The position numbers and the translations under genes were made by a program. A model generated the notes under the pieces. It saw only the letters and a program-made list of their open reading frames with translations. It did not search any database and had not been told where the DNA came from. From DATLXU01 sp035575515 (lineage in GTDB: Bacteria; Acidobacteriota; Blastocatellia; UBA7656), in NCBI GenBank assembly GCA_035575515.1, contig DATLXU010000097.1:1-31557 (forward strand): DNA of 31,557 nucleotides, in the 5' to 3' direction. Within the stretch, counting starts at the first letter, position 1, and each line of letters starts with the position of its first letter. This document shows, in pieces, positions 23,304 through 30,591 of the stretch.

Positions 23304-24848
23304 TCACCGAAGTGTTCGTGCCCGCGCAATTGAAAATAGCTTATCAAGATCGAAATGAAGACCGATGTTGAACTTGTTTTCTTTCTTCGTGCTCATTTCG
23401 GTTGCGCTGGAATACGTATAGGCAATTGGAATCTTGAGGCCCAAACCAATAGGAACTTCTACTTTCAATTGCAGGCTGGCAATATCAGGTTGCCGCATCA
23501 TCATGTTCTCATTCTCTTTCAATCTTTCATAGCGGCCCGTTAGCGAATAAGTAATTCTGCTCAGGTCTTCAGATGAGGCGACGAATGGGCTTCTGGATGA
23601 TCCTTCTAGTGATAGAGCCGCGGTGAAATCTCTAATCTTATCCTGGTTTAGCATTGGATTTGGATTGTGGTAAAGCGAGACTCCAATGTTTGCGACTAAG
23701 TCCATAGGTTTGACGTGTCGCTCAAAAAGCAGCTTCAACTCTGAGTAGTCGGATCCCATTTCCGTGCGGTGATTGGTGTATGCAAATGTAGAGAGAGTTC
23801 CTTTCTTCATGAAATCTTTGAGGAACTCTTGAAGCCTCGTTTGTGCGGCAGCCAATGCCACATGTGCTTCTCCAAGATCTTTGAATGTGCCGGGCAGGGC
23901 CCTCTTTGTGTCATCGGTTACCTGAATTTGGCCATTTTTAATTTTGTCGAAGACTTCACTTTTAAGGCTACAGAGAATTATGTCCTTAATTGCAGCAACC
24001 GCTGCATTCGTCTCATTGTCTGTGTTTAGGGTATGGTTGTTGAGATATTCAGTGATCTTTGCTTCCAGAGCCTTATAAAAATCACCGTCCGGATCGGCCA
24101 CACCACCATCATTGAGGTTCTTATCGTTTGCGATAATATTTCGCATCTTTGTGTTAACAGTAAGCCGTTTGGTTTTCAGAGGTTGTATTTCTTTATCCCA
24201 AAAATCTTGAAACTCTTGGGAACGAGTACTTCGATCTCCTGTCAACCTCAACTTAGCCGACCACTCAGTGAGTTGCTTTCTACTGGCGTTCGCAAGCACA
24301 TTATCCTGATTAGTGAGATTAAAAGTTGCCGACAAGCCGAGACGCGTAAACAATTCATAATCACGGTATGTTTGGTCCGTATCACCTTCAGCCGCCGCGA
24401 TAAATGCGTAAGGTGATGTGCTTAACGTCAGAGTAGTGTCGTTTATCTCTTGCTGAATCGCGCCCCGTTCTATGGCAAATCCAAGCAGATCAATTATCCC
24501 GGGTTTTTCAGCAGCTGTCGTAGAACCTGCCGCCTTGGCCGAAGCTCCGATCTGCTTATCAGTTCGCGCTGTCTCTCCTAAATATCTGTACCTTTCGAGT
24601 TGCTTAATATTTATTCCTAGACTTCCGCTGTAGGCATCGGCAACTGTAAAGGACACGAGTTCGGCGAACCTGCTTGTTAAAACGGTGGCATCCCTCTGCG
24701 AAACTATGTTTCTCGCAGCTATGTCAACGCTATCTAGCAGCACGGGAGGCGCATCTGTGTAGCAGTTTGACTGCGGGGATGCACTAGCCGTGACAGCGAA
24801 CATTAACAATAATGCAGCAATTTGTGACATAGGTGTTCGTTTGATCAT
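23304..24848 (-). CDS. Exported protein, possible outer-membrane barrel; family unknown
   Basis: The 514-residue protein has a signal peptide (IAALLLMFAVTASA, no lipobox). A mostly helical middle (about residues 80-370) follows, and a C-terminal part has alternating amphipathic strands such as LVANIGVSLYH, ITYSLTGRYERL, LQLKVEVPIGLGLKIPIAY and FNIGLHFDLDKLF, which looks like part of an outer-membrane beta-barrel. The last residue is not the usual aromatic, so this is unsure. GGAG lies six bases before the ATG. It lies between the small beta protein (57 bases upstream) and the membrane protein (159 bases downstream), all in the same direction. The coding DNA is clearly more AT-rich than the window average. 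No function can be assigned. Confidence 0.75.
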   Translation of the reverse strand: MIKRTPMSQIAALLLMFAVTASASPQSNCYTDAPPVLLDSVDIAARNIVSQRDATVLTSRFAELVSFTVADAYSGSLGINIKQLERYRYLGETARTDKQIGASAKAAGSTTAAEKPGIIDLLGFAIERGAIQQEINDTTLTLSTSPYAFIAAAEGDTDQTYRDYELFTRLGLSATFNLTNQDNVLANASRKQLTEWSAKLRLTGDRSTRSQEFQDFWDKEIQPLKTKRLTVNTKMRNIIANDKNLNDGGVADPDGDFYKALEAKITEYLNNHTLNTDNETNAAVAAIKDIILCSLKSEVFDKIKNGQIQVTDDTKRALPGTFKDLGEAHVALAAAQTRLQEFLKDFMKKGTLSTFAYTNHRTEMGSDYSELKLLFERHVKPMDLVANIGVSLYHNPNPMLNQDKIRDFTAALSLEGSSRSPFVASSEDLSRITYSLTGRYERLKENENMMMRQPDIASLQLKVEVPIGLGLKIPIAYTYSSATEMSTKKENKFNIGLHFDLDKLFSIARARTLR

Positions 24849-24905
24849 TTCAATCTCCTTAAACGGAAGCTGAATTGGTTAAAACTCTTCGCCAATAGAC
24901 CATTA

Positions 24906-25250
24906 TTAATTCTGCTTTACCTTAAACATAAATCCGGGGTCTTTCTCAGTTGAGTTTGCAGTGATGGTAACAGCATCGAAGGAGCCTCCACCCTTTGAAC
25001 CTTCAACGCTTATCTGTGCTTTGGCACCAGTTTGCGGCGAGACAAAACTGACTTCGGCAACAGCGTTGAATATCTTCTGGTCACCCGTTTCAGGAATCGT
25101 AAAAGAGAACTTGGGGTATCCAGAGCCGGGGTCTCGCTTCCAAGGGTCACCCATACTGACAGCATTTGCAGGTAGGCTTTGCAGAGTAAATGTGAATGTA
25201 ACTTTTTCACCTCGTTCAACCCGATAGAAATATTTGTTCACCCTTTCCAT
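24906..25250 (-). CDS. Small all-beta-looking protein of unknown function
   Basis: This 114-residue protein has no signal peptide, no membrane helix and no cysteine. The sequence alternates in a way typical of a beta-sandwich (KVTFTFTLQSL, YPKFSFTIPE, AVAEVSFVSP, AKAQISVEGS, FDAVTITANS). ATG 25250 is preferred over one six codons earlier because a strong AGGAG sits seven bases in front of it. It could be a structural or secreted subunit, or an adaptor, for the envelope proteins encoded just downstream. I do not recognise the family. Confidence 0.65.
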   Translation of the reverse strand: MERVNKYFYRVERGEKVTFTFTLQSLPANAVSMGDPWKRDPGSGYPKFSFTIPETGDQKIFNAVAEVSFVSPQTGAKAQISVEGSKGGGSFDAVTITANSTEKDPGFMFKVKQN

Positions 25251-25571
25251 GATCCTTCTCCTTTCCATAGACTTAATTCATTCAATAGGGCCTGGTTTGG
25301 CTAGAATTAAGGATTAAAACAAAGTTTGTAAAAATAGGCGGTGAGTGTATTATCACTCACGCCAGTTGCCAATAAGTTTTCTGCCCCTTTTAGTAACCAA
25401 AATGCCGAAGGAACGATCTTTTGCCGAACTCAATTGCTCCTTCATCCTGTAATGACGGGCACACTCAAAACATTTCATGATTTTTTTCAATCTTGCAGAA
25501 TCACACGCAGAGGTCCCGAAAAGCTTGAAGCGCCGGGCAGGCACAGGTGGATTGCTCCGGCAGGCAATGCC
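25251..25571. other. Intergenic stretch of the unknown cluster, AT-rich
   Basis: These 321 bases lie between the M15 peptidase stop and the small beta protein. They hold one doubtful short minus-strand frame (25353-25544). The part next to the beta protein (25251-25340) is AT-rich and is the likely place for a promoter, but no box pair convinced me. Confidence 0.4.
25353..25544 (-). CDS. Doubtful small basic protein with a CXXC
   Basis: This 63-codon frame has an internal ATG at 25478 that would give 41 residues starting MKCFECARHYRMKEQLSS and ending KRGRKLIGNWRE. It is basic, with one CXXC pair that could bind metal. Neither start has a clear Shine-Dalgarno and no family is recognised. It is listed because it lies in line with its neighbours and is not antisense to an accepted gene. 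Confidence 0.2.
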   Translation of the reverse strand: MPARRFKLFGTSACDSARLKKIMKCFECARHYRMKEQLSSAKDRSFGILVTKRGRKLIGNWRE

Positions 25572-26066
25572 TTAACTCGGTCGCTTGCCTGCCTTCGCCT
25601 CTGCAATGCTTATCCCTGTGACCTCTACATGCGTCGGGTCAAATCCCATCTTCACAGCAGAGCTGAAGTTCGAATCTGCGATGGCTTGGCTTAAGCCTTG
25701 GCGGAGTCCTTGAGGCAAGCCGAAAAAGATGCCCGTCTGCAAGCCGTTCGCCTGAGCAATTGCGGCTAAACGAATCAGGTATTTGCGCGGAGGGTTGAGT
25801 GGGTTGTCATCGTCCAAGAGGTCAACCGCCAAAGATTCGGGCTTCCCGTTTGCCCCTGTGACGTTGTGAAATCCAAATTTCACTTTGCTAAAGCCTCCAT
25901 TGAACGCCTTTAACTGGTCCGCTATCGTTCGATGAGCGTCCTGTATTCGCGGTCGAAAGCCTTCTGCTTCCATGTCCTTGATTACAGCCTCCATCCTTTG
26001 AGCGAATGCGGGAAAGCACTCGGCCAGTCTCTGCTCGTTTCGCTGTTTCCTTGCTGTCTCGTTCAT
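25572..26066 (-). CDS. M15-family peptidoglycan peptidase (VanY/endolysin-like), leaderless
   Basis: The 164-residue protein has the M15 layout: Arg-containing DAHRTIADQLKAF (43-55), zinc ligands H67 in FGFHNV and D82 in AVDLLDDD, then DPTHVE with H146 and E148 as third ligand and catalytic base. The two first ligands are 15 residues apart, wider than the common HXXGXAXD spacing of seven, so a loop of about eight residues is inserted. Such enzymes cut D,D- or L,D-type bonds in cell-wall peptides. No signal peptide is present, as in phage endolysins, so release would need a holin, lysis or another route. AGGAG lies nine bases before ATG 26066. It is the first gene of the minus-strand unknown block. 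Confidence 0.8.
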   Translation of the reverse strand: MNETARKQRNEQRLAECFPAFAQRMEAVIKDMEAEGFRPRIQDAHRTIADQLKAFNGGFSKVKFGFHNVTGANGKPESLAVDLLDDDNPLNPPRKYLIRLAAIAQANGLQTGIFFGLPQGLRQGLSQAIADSNFSSAVKMGFDPTHVEVTGISIAEAKAGKRPS

Positions 26067-26367
26067 AACGGGAGTCTCCTTTACAAACTCTTGCTTCTCA
26101 GGCTAACTGCTCGCCTGCGAGATTATTTACAAAATACTCTATTGACCATAGACGCGATTCTAAAGAGAAATCATGCAGAATAGCCGGCAGGCGCGAAGGA
26201 ATTACAAATCACAAGAGAGAACTGGCGCAGCGAGCGTCAGCCTGTTAGAACTGACGCTCGCGTGACAGGCCATTGCAAGGCCACAGGCTGGACTGTTTGT
26301 ATTAAAGCGGTGGAAAACAAAAAACCAGAGTCGCGTTGAGCCATGAATGCTGACTGACTACCGGCCA
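26067..26367. other. Non-coding stretch upstream of the M15 peptidase gene
   Basis: These 301 bases contain the strong inverted repeat described at 26230-26270 and an AT-rich part near 26120-26180 that may hold the promoter of the M15 peptidase gene. No gene was supported here. Confidence 0.4.
26230..26270. repeat. Perfect 11-bp inverted repeat with an overlapping alternative hairpin
   Basis: GCGAGCGTCAG (26230-26240) and CTGACGCTCGC (26251-26261) form a perfect stem with a 10-base loop. A second, mutually exclusive stem, GCCTGT (26240-26245) with ACAGGC (26265-26270), uses the loop of the first. No T-run follows. It is either a dispersed intergenic element or the terminator region of the NTF2-like gene, which ends about 100 bases away. 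Confidence 0.68.
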
Positions 26368-27048
26368 CTATTTTTTCAGATATTTCTCCGGAATCGGGTT
26401 GTCTTTGTTTTCCGCTTCCCAGAATATCGTAACGACCCACCACCGCTTTCCGTCATTCATCAGTTGAAAGCTGTTGATGCCGCGAATTACCTGAGCCTTT
26501 TCTCTGAGGCTTTCGGTCTTGCTCTGAGGATGACCGCCGATGCGGCCTTCGTAGGTGCTGAAGACATGGGCTATGTGCCCAAACTGCTCGACCCGGCGCG
26601 CGATCTCCTTTTCGATGAAACCTTCGCCTTCAAGCAGCGGGCCTGAACGCGAGATGTAATCCTCAACCGTTAGCACGCGAGGCGTGATTTCGCCGCTTTG
26701 CGCGCGACCTACGGGAATTATCCTCGCGCCGGGAATGAACAATGATCTCATGCGGTCCCAGTCGCGCTTCTTGCCGGGCGGGCCGGATATCACGTCGTAG
26801 ACCGCTGCCATGATAGCGTCTAGCGAAGCTACGTCGGCGGGATTCGCTTGAGGGGAAGGCGATGCGCTTGTTGCCTGTTTCGATGCGTCCTGTGATTGTG
26901 TGGAATTCTTCATAGCGTTGCTCGATGAAGCACCGGTCGCGCCTGTTGATGCGTGCTCGGATGATTGTGCCTGTGAAATCGTAACCGCAGAAATAATCAG
27001 CGCACACGAAAACGCTTTCCGTGCAGCGCGGTCGAAGAAATCTTTCAT
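26368..27048 (-). CDS. Exported NTF2/SnoaL-like domain protein
   Basis: The 226-residue protein has a signal peptide (AFSCALIISAVTISQAQ) and a long Ser/Ala/Gln linker to about residue 70. A compact domain follows that fits the NTF2-like fold: helix ASLDAIMAAVYDVISGPPGK, RDWDRMRSLFIPGARIIPVG, HVFSTYEGR and WWVVTIFWEAE. Such domains in secreted proteins of this kind have unknown ligands. GGAG lies six bases upstream of the ATG. It lies between QueD and the unknown block and may be transcribed alone. Confidence 0.75.
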   Translation of the reverse strand: MKDFFDRAARKAFSCALIISAVTISQAQSSEHASTGATGASSSNAMKNSTQSQDASKQATSASPSPQANPADVASLDAIMAAVYDVISGPPGKKRDWDRMRSLFIPGARIIPVGRAQSGEITPRVLTVEDYISRSGPLLEGEGFIEKEIARRVEQFGHIAHVFSTYEGRIGGHPQSKTESLREKAQVIRGINSFQLMNDGKRWWVVTIFWEAENKDNPIPEKYLKK

Positions 27049-27100
27049 GAAATTCTCCTTGTCGTGAATGCTGCCTGAGAGTGATGAGCGCCGCCTTCGC

Positions 27101-27478
27101 TCAAGAATTCATTTCATAAGTCGCGCAGGTCGAAGGAGTCTCCCACACGCGCACCTTGTAAACTTTCACGCGGTCGTTGTTGATCTGCTCCGCCACTTTG
27201 TGGAGTATGAACCCCGCAAGGTGTTCCGATGACGGATTCAACTCAACATCGAAAGGCTTCAACTCATTGAGATTTTGATGATCGAGGTAACGCATGACTT
27301 TTCGAGTCGCGGCTTTCAGTTCCTTGAAATCAACGAGCATTCCGACTTCATCCAATCGTTCGCCTCGAACATAGACTTCGACCTTCCAGTTATGCCCGTG
27401 AAGATTTTCGCACTTGCCGCGATAGCCGCGCAGCGCGTGCGCCGCAGAAAACTCCTCTTCGATCATCACCTCGTACAT
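27101..27478 (-). CDS. queD: 6-carboxy-tetrahydropterin synthase (QueD/PTPS family)
   Basis: The 125-residue protein has the family zinc site H14, H27 and H29 (FSAAH and NLHGHNW), the catalytic cysteine C23 in GKCENLHGH, the YLDHQNLNE block and E113 in VWETP. It converts dihydroneopterin triphosphate to carboxy-tetrahydropterin on the way to preQ0 and queuosine in tRNA. ATG 27478 was chosen over one 11 codons upstream because AAGGGA stands seven bases before it and homologues start here. No other que gene is visible nearby. Confidence 0.9.
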   Translation of the reverse strand: MYEVMIEEEFSAAHALRGYRGKCENLHGHNWKVEVYVRGERLDEVGMLVDFKELKAATRKVMRYLDHQNLNELKPFDVELNPSSEHLAGFILHKVAEQINNDRVKVYKVRVWETPSTCATYEMNS

Positions 27479-27577
27479 TGACAATCCCTTTCCAGCGTGA
27501 CTATCAATCAAACTTGCTCAATACATAAAGGCTAAAAGAGCCGAGTGGCTTTGTCAAATAACTGTCTGTCCTTAATC

Positions 27578-27622
27578 CCTTGTCATTTGTTCCTCGTTTT
27601 CCCCAATGACAAATGACAAAGG
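27578..27622. repeat. Intergenic hairpin with heptamer-like repeats
   Basis: CCTTGTCATTTGT (27578-27590) pairs with ACAAATGACAAAGG (27609-27622) apart from a single extra base, with an 18-base loop. The right part, through 27626, reads as near-tandem seven-base units (TGACAAA, TGACAAA, GGACAAG). It lies in the gap between queD and the isocitrate-dehydrogenase-like gene, close to where that gene's promoter must be. Confidence 0.7.
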
Positions 27623-27692
27623 ACAAGTCCATCAGGTATCATTAGAGACTTGTTATAAGCGAGTTAAGGCTGATTATGCGGAGGCATTATAG

Positions 27693-28691
27693 ATGAAGCA
27701 CAAGATCACGCTGATTCCCGGCGACGGCATTGGGCCGGAAGTGACGGGCGCGGCCATCTCCGTTATGCGCGCGGCGGGCGTTCAAATCGAGTGGGAATCG
27801 TTCGTCGTCGGCGCTGAAGCTCTGTCGCGCTACGGCGATCCGCTGCCGCAAGAGCTGATTGATTCAATCAAGCGGACCAAAGTCGCCCTCAAAGGCCCTG
27901 TGATGACTCCCGTCGGCACGGGCTTTGTCAGCTCAAACGTAAGGCTTCGCAAGGCGCTCGATCTTTACGCGAACCTGCGCCCCATCAAATCACTCAAAGG
28001 CGTCAAGACGCGATACGAAGATGTCGACCTCATCGTCGTGCGCGAAAACACCGAAGACCTTTACTCGGGTCTTGAGCACGAAGTTGTGCCCGGCGTCGTC
28101 GAAAGCCTCAAGATAATCACAGACCGCGCCTCGCGCCGCATCGCGCGATTCGCATTCGAGTACGCGCGTTGCGAAGGGCGCAAGAAAGTCACCGCCATTC
28201 ACAAAGCCAACATCATGAAGATGTCGGATGGACTTTTCTTGAACTGCTTTCGCGAGGTCGCGCGTGATTACCCAGATATCGAAGCAAACGACATGATAGT
28301 CGACAACGCTTGCATGCAGCTTGTCATTAATCCGAATCAATTCGATGTGCTGCTGCTCGAAAATCTTTACGGTGATATTATCTCTGATCTTGGCGCGGGG
28401 CTTGTCGGAGGACTCGGCGTCGTGCCCGGCGCGAACATCGGCGAAGAGATAGCAGTCTTCGAAGCCGTGCACGGCTCGGCTCCAAACATCGCCGGGCGCG
28501 GCATTGCCAACCCTACGGCGTTGATCCAAACCTCAGTGCTGATGCTCAAGCACATTGGCGAGCGCGAGGCTGCTGCGCGCATTCAACACGCGCTCGAAAA
28601 GGTCATCGCCGAAGGCAAGACGCTCACGCGCGACCTCGGCGGCAACGCCACGACTATTGATTTTGCAGAAGCCATTATTCGTTCGCTTTAG
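27693..28691 (+). CDS. Isocitrate dehydrogenase-like decarboxylating dehydrogenase (NAD type)
   Basis: The 332-residue protein has the family start LIPGDGIGPEVT, the substrate-binding block SNVRLRKALD (81-90), ENTEDLYSGLEHE with Y124, the lysine block AIHKANIMKMSDGLF, and the Mg-binding region NLYGDIISDLGAGLVGG. Its length and the SNVRLRKALDLYANLRP form favour NAD-dependent isocitrate dehydrogenase over isopropylmalate dehydrogenase. It turns isocitrate into 2-oxoglutarate and CO2 in the TCA cycle. GGAGG eight bases before the ATG is strong. Homoisocitrate or isopropylmalate dehydrogenase remains possible, as specificity depends on few residues. Confidence 0.85.
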   Translation: MKHKITLIPGDGIGPEVTGAAISVMRAAGVQIEWESFVVGAEALSRYGDPLPQELIDSIKRTKVALKGPVMTPVGTGFVSSNVRLRKALDLYANLRPIKSLKGVKTRYEDVDLIVVRENTEDLYSGLEHEVVPGVVESLKIITDRASRRIARFAFEYARCEGRKKVTAIHKANIMKMSDGLFLNCFREVARDYPDIEANDMIVDNACMQLVINPNQFDVLLLENLYGDIISDLGAGLVGGLGVVPGANIGEEIAVFEAVHGSAPNIAGRGIANPTALIQTSVLMLKHIGEREAAARIQHALEKVIAEGKTLTRDLGGNATTIDFAEAIIRSL

Positions 28692-28898
28692 TATTTTTCA
28701 TAAGGGGCAACCGTTCAGCTTCTTCAGATTGCGGGCTTCGGCCTTCCTCCCCGCCGCGCAGCCCGCAAGGCGTTGAACGCCAGTGTGCTTGAGTCGCGCC
28801 ACAAAATCGCCGATGATGAATCAATTCGATTCCCGTGTCTGACGCGCGGTTATTGATTCTTTATGCTTGCTGTCTGCTTAAAGGAGGTGTCACCAACT

Positions 28899-30404
28899 AT
28901 GAAAGTAATTGCCAGCCAAACCAGCCTCAATGAAATCAGCGAAGACGCTTTGATTGTTCCCGTCTTTGAAGGCGAAACGGCGCTTGATGGTGCACTCGCT
29001 GCGCTCGACCACCTGACGCGAGGCGCGATTGAATCGCTCTTTGAAGACAAAGAAATAAGCGGCAAGCGCGACCAGTGGACGCTGCTGCGCAACGCGGGCA
29101 ATCTTTCGACGAAGCGAGTGCTGCTTTATGGAATCGGAAAGCGCGACGCAGTTGACGCGCTCGCGTTGCAGCGATTCGCGGGCGCGGCAATCAGGACGCT
29201 TGCGCCGCGAGGCGCGCGCTCCGTCGCGTTCCTGCTCAGAGCAAACTTGAACAACACGCAGGGCGCAAAGGCAATCATCGAAGGCGCAATCATGGGCCAG
29301 ATGAACAGCAATCTTTACTCGTCCAAAGACGAGCCTGAAGGCGAAATCGAGCTGCTTCATCTCGTGAGCGAATCGCCCGATGCGCCCGACTTCACTGAAG
29401 CTATAAAGACGGCGACGGTCATGGCCGAAGCGGCGAACTTCGCGCGCACGCTCGGATTCGAACCGGGAAACGTGCTCACGCCGACGGAGCTTGCTCGCCG
29501 GGCTGAAGAGATGGCCGCGCGCGAAGGTTTACGATTTGAATCGCTCGACGAGCAACAGATGAAAGAGCTTGGCATGGGCACTTTGCTCGCCGTTGCGCGC
29601 GGCAGCCAGGAGCCTGCGAAGCTAATCATTATGAATTATGAGCCGCAGGATGCAGATGCGAGCGCGAGCAAAGAACTGATCGCACTGGTCGGCAAGGGAA
29701 TAACTTTCGATTCGGGCGGCATATCCATTAAGCCCGCTGAAAAGATGGAAGAGATGAAATACGACATGGGCGGCGGCGCTGCAGTCATCGGGGCGATGCA
29801 GATAATCGCGCGGCTGCGCCCCAAAGTGCGCGTCATCGGGCTTGTGCCCGCAAGCGAGAATCTGCCGTCAGGCCGAGCAGTCAAGCCGGGCGATGTGGCG
29901 CGCAGCCTCAGCGGAAAGACCGTCGAGATCATCAACACGGATGCCGAAGGGCGATTGATACTGGCTGATGCAATGACCTATGCAATCAATCGAGGCGCGA
30001 CCGAGATAATTGATGCGGCGACGCTTACGGGCGCTTGCGTCATCGCGCTTGGCGAAGTGAGAGCGGCAATTATGGGAACCGACCAGCGAATAATTGACGA
30101 TCTGGTTCGCGCGGGCGAAGAGTGCGGCGAAAGGGTGTGGCCGATGCCGCTCGATAAAGAGTATGGCGAGTTGATCCGCAGCGACATCGCCGATGTGAAG
30201 AACATCGGCAACCGCACGGCTGGCGCAATCACCGCCGCATATTTCCTGAAGCACTTTGCCGGAGACATTCCCTGGGCGCACCTCGACATCGCGGGCACGG
30301 CCTGGACCGAACAGGCAAAGCCTTACCTCGCGCGAGGCGCGACAGGCTTTGGCGCGCGGCTGCTTGCAACTTATGTAATGAACCGCGCAGCGCAGGGCAA
30401 ATGA
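28899..30404 (+). CDS. pepA: Leucyl aminopeptidase (M17 family)
   Basis: The 501-residue cytosolic protein has an N-terminal mixed domain and a C-terminal catalytic domain with the two-metal site: K266 and D271 in GKGITFDSGG, K278, D289 in YDMGG, and D348/E350 with R352 in NTDAEGRL. It removes N-terminal residues from peptides, completing protein breakdown begun by the exported peptidases. An ATG 12 codons earlier is in frame, but the ATG at 28899 is better placed after AGGAGG (11 bases) and begins the normal family N-terminus. Confidence 0.94.
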   Translation: MKVIASQTSLNEISEDALIVPVFEGETALDGALAALDHLTRGAIESLFEDKEISGKRDQWTLLRNAGNLSTKRVLLYGIGKRDAVDALALQRFAGAAIRTLAPRGARSVAFLLRANLNNTQGAKAIIEGAIMGQMNSNLYSSKDEPEGEIELLHLVSESPDAPDFTEAIKTATVMAEAANFARTLGFEPGNVLTPTELARRAEEMAAREGLRFESLDEQQMKELGMGTLLAVARGSQEPAKLIIMNYEPQDADASASKELIALVGKGITFDSGGISIKPAEKMEEMKYDMGGGAAVIGAMQIIARLRPKVRVIGLVPASENLPSGRAVKPGDVARSLSGKTVEIINTDAEGRLILADAMTYAINRGATEIIDAATLTGACVIALGEVRAAIMGTDQRIIDDLVRAGEECGERVWPMPLDKEYGELIRSDIADVKNIGNRTAGAITAAYFLKHFAGDIPWAHLDIAGTAWTEQAKPYLARGATGFGARLLATYVMNRAAQGK

Positions 30405-30405
30405 T

Positions 30406-30495
30406 GACACAGCGACACGGGGACGCGGAGAAATAGCTACGCAGAGATGGTTTCATTCTTGTCCTTGCCCAATGCTGTCACCGCGTCGCCGGGTC
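30406..30495. repeat. Intergenic inverted repeat with quasi-tandem arms
   Basis: GACACGGGGACGCGGAGA (30414-30431) pairs with TCACCGCGTCGCCGGGTC (30478-30495) in 15 of 18 positions around a 46-base loop. The left arm, from 30406, is made of units of the GACACGGG kind. It starts two bases after the aminopeptidase stop. Confidence 0.6.
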
Positions 30496-30508
30496 CACCC
30501 GTCTCCCC

Positions 30509-30537
30509 TTCGTGACTTTGCGCCGGGCGGTTATAAT
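30509..30537 (+). promoter_or_regulatory. Candidate promoter of the thioredoxin reductase gene
   Basis: A perfect TATAAT (30532-30537) has the weak -35 TTCGTG (30509-30514) 17 bases before it. The gene start follows 54 bases downstream. The -35 match is poor, so only the -10 is convincing. Confidence 0.4.
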
Positions 30538-30591
30538 TTCAATTCAAAGCGAGCGATGATTGAATGATGAAAGGAGTCCGACCGATTCTAC

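Noticed and set aside
25341..25694. Plus-strand 117-codon frame near the M15 gene
   Set aside because: It overlaps the 3' end of the M15 gene on the opposite strand and has no motif or ribosome-binding site.
23150..26066. Prophage, suggested by an endolysin-like peptidase
   Set aside because: No integrase, capsid, tail, terminase or holin gene is seen, and the neighbours carry signal peptides typical of envelope proteins.
8930..30495. CRISPR array suggested by short repeated units in gaps
   Set aside because: The units are only about seven or eight bases and inverted; there are no repeats of about 28-37 bases with regular spacers and no cas genes.
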